From Natronospirillum operosum (GTDB lineage: Bacteria > Pseudomonadota > Gammaproteobacteria > Pseudomonadales > Natronospirillaceae): 64,000 nucleotides of DNA. This document shows, in pieces, positions 63,952-64,000 of this stretch. The stretch spans positions 85,747-149,746 of the forward strand of contig NZ_SRMF01000008.1 in assembly GCF_004768465.1 (NCBI RefSeq), read 5' to 3'. Both the position numbers and the translations under genes were made by a program. Below the pieces are notes generated by a model. That model was not told where the DNA came from. It worked only from the letters and a program-made list of their open reading frames with translations, and searched no databases. Positions within the stretch are counted from its first letter, which is position 1. Every line of letters begins with the position of its first letter.

Positions 63952-64000
63952 TCTACCGTCTACCGTCTACCGTCTACCGTCTACCGTCTACCGTCTACCG
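63952..64000 (+). repeat. Seven exact tandem copies of TCTACCG, running off the window
   Basis: Bases 63952-64000 are seven perfect units of the heptamer TCTACCG. The array reaches the last base, so its full length is unknown. Confidence 0.92.

Noticed and set aside
63952..64000. CRISPR array
   Set aside because: The unit is only 7 bases, has no spacers, and no cas genes are in the window.

Overview
The window looks like a high-GC gammaproteobacterial chromosome. Gene content and local order (SURF1/COX15/CyoE; EngB/cytochromes c/DsbA; UbiC/UbiA/response regulator; HU/RidA/RecG; PolA/ThrB) resemble Pseudomonadales/Oceanospirillales-type genomes. No phage, plasmid or transposase genes are seen, so this is mostly core genome with a few accessory islands. 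The genus cannot be told from the sequence alone.

Layout. 0-5.2 kb: the end of an aa3-oxidase assembly operon (SURF1, a Sco-like protein, heme A synthase, heme O synthase), then EngB, a c5-type and a c4-type cytochrome and DsbA. 5.2-10.7 kb: a leftward operon of an RND/MMPL transporter, a LolA-like periplasmic protein, an outer-membrane protein and a TetR regulator, with nested palindromes before its first gene. 10.8-21 kb: a GGDEF/EAL-type protein with both active sites degraded, UvrD, a thioesterase, tRNA-Thr, DUF3392, a degenerate S1/P1 nuclease-like protein, a DUF2971-like protein, a response regulator, UbiA and UbiC. 21-34 kb: HU, RidA, RecG, a YbaK-HDOD protein, PolA, homoserine kinase, a diguanylate cyclase, PpnN and RNase PH. 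34-38 kb: a GNAT/C39-peptidase fusion divergent from an RLAN/RimK ATP-grasp ligase, then a fructosamine-kinase-like gene. 38-46 kb: a chemoreceptor and a complete YejABEF peptide importer.

46-49.8 kb holds the most striking locus. A type 2 (eukaryote-like) isoleucyl-tRNA synthetase gene stands alone between two direct copies of a roughly 175-bp palindromic element. It is preceded by a 22-codon leader ORF containing Ile-Ile-Ser-Ile-Ile, followed by mutually exclusive antiterminator and terminator pairings. This has the form of a ribosome-mediated transcription attenuator sensing charged tRNA-Ile.

49.8-64 kb: YjbQ, Gph, a second heme-copper oxidase cluster (CoxB, a CoxI-CoxIII fusion, Caa3-type CtaG, DUF2231 and CopD/HemJ-like proteins), acylphosphatase, a tail-anchored BLUF photoreceptor, an acyl-CoA ligase/thiolase pair, nitroreductase, a CDGSH protein, a GH13 glycosidase, DUF924, and tRNA-Pro followed by a decayed tRNA copy and short repeats running off the window end.

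Catalytic-residue, promoter and RNA-structure statements come from reading the sequence by eye; no alignment, folding or database search was run.
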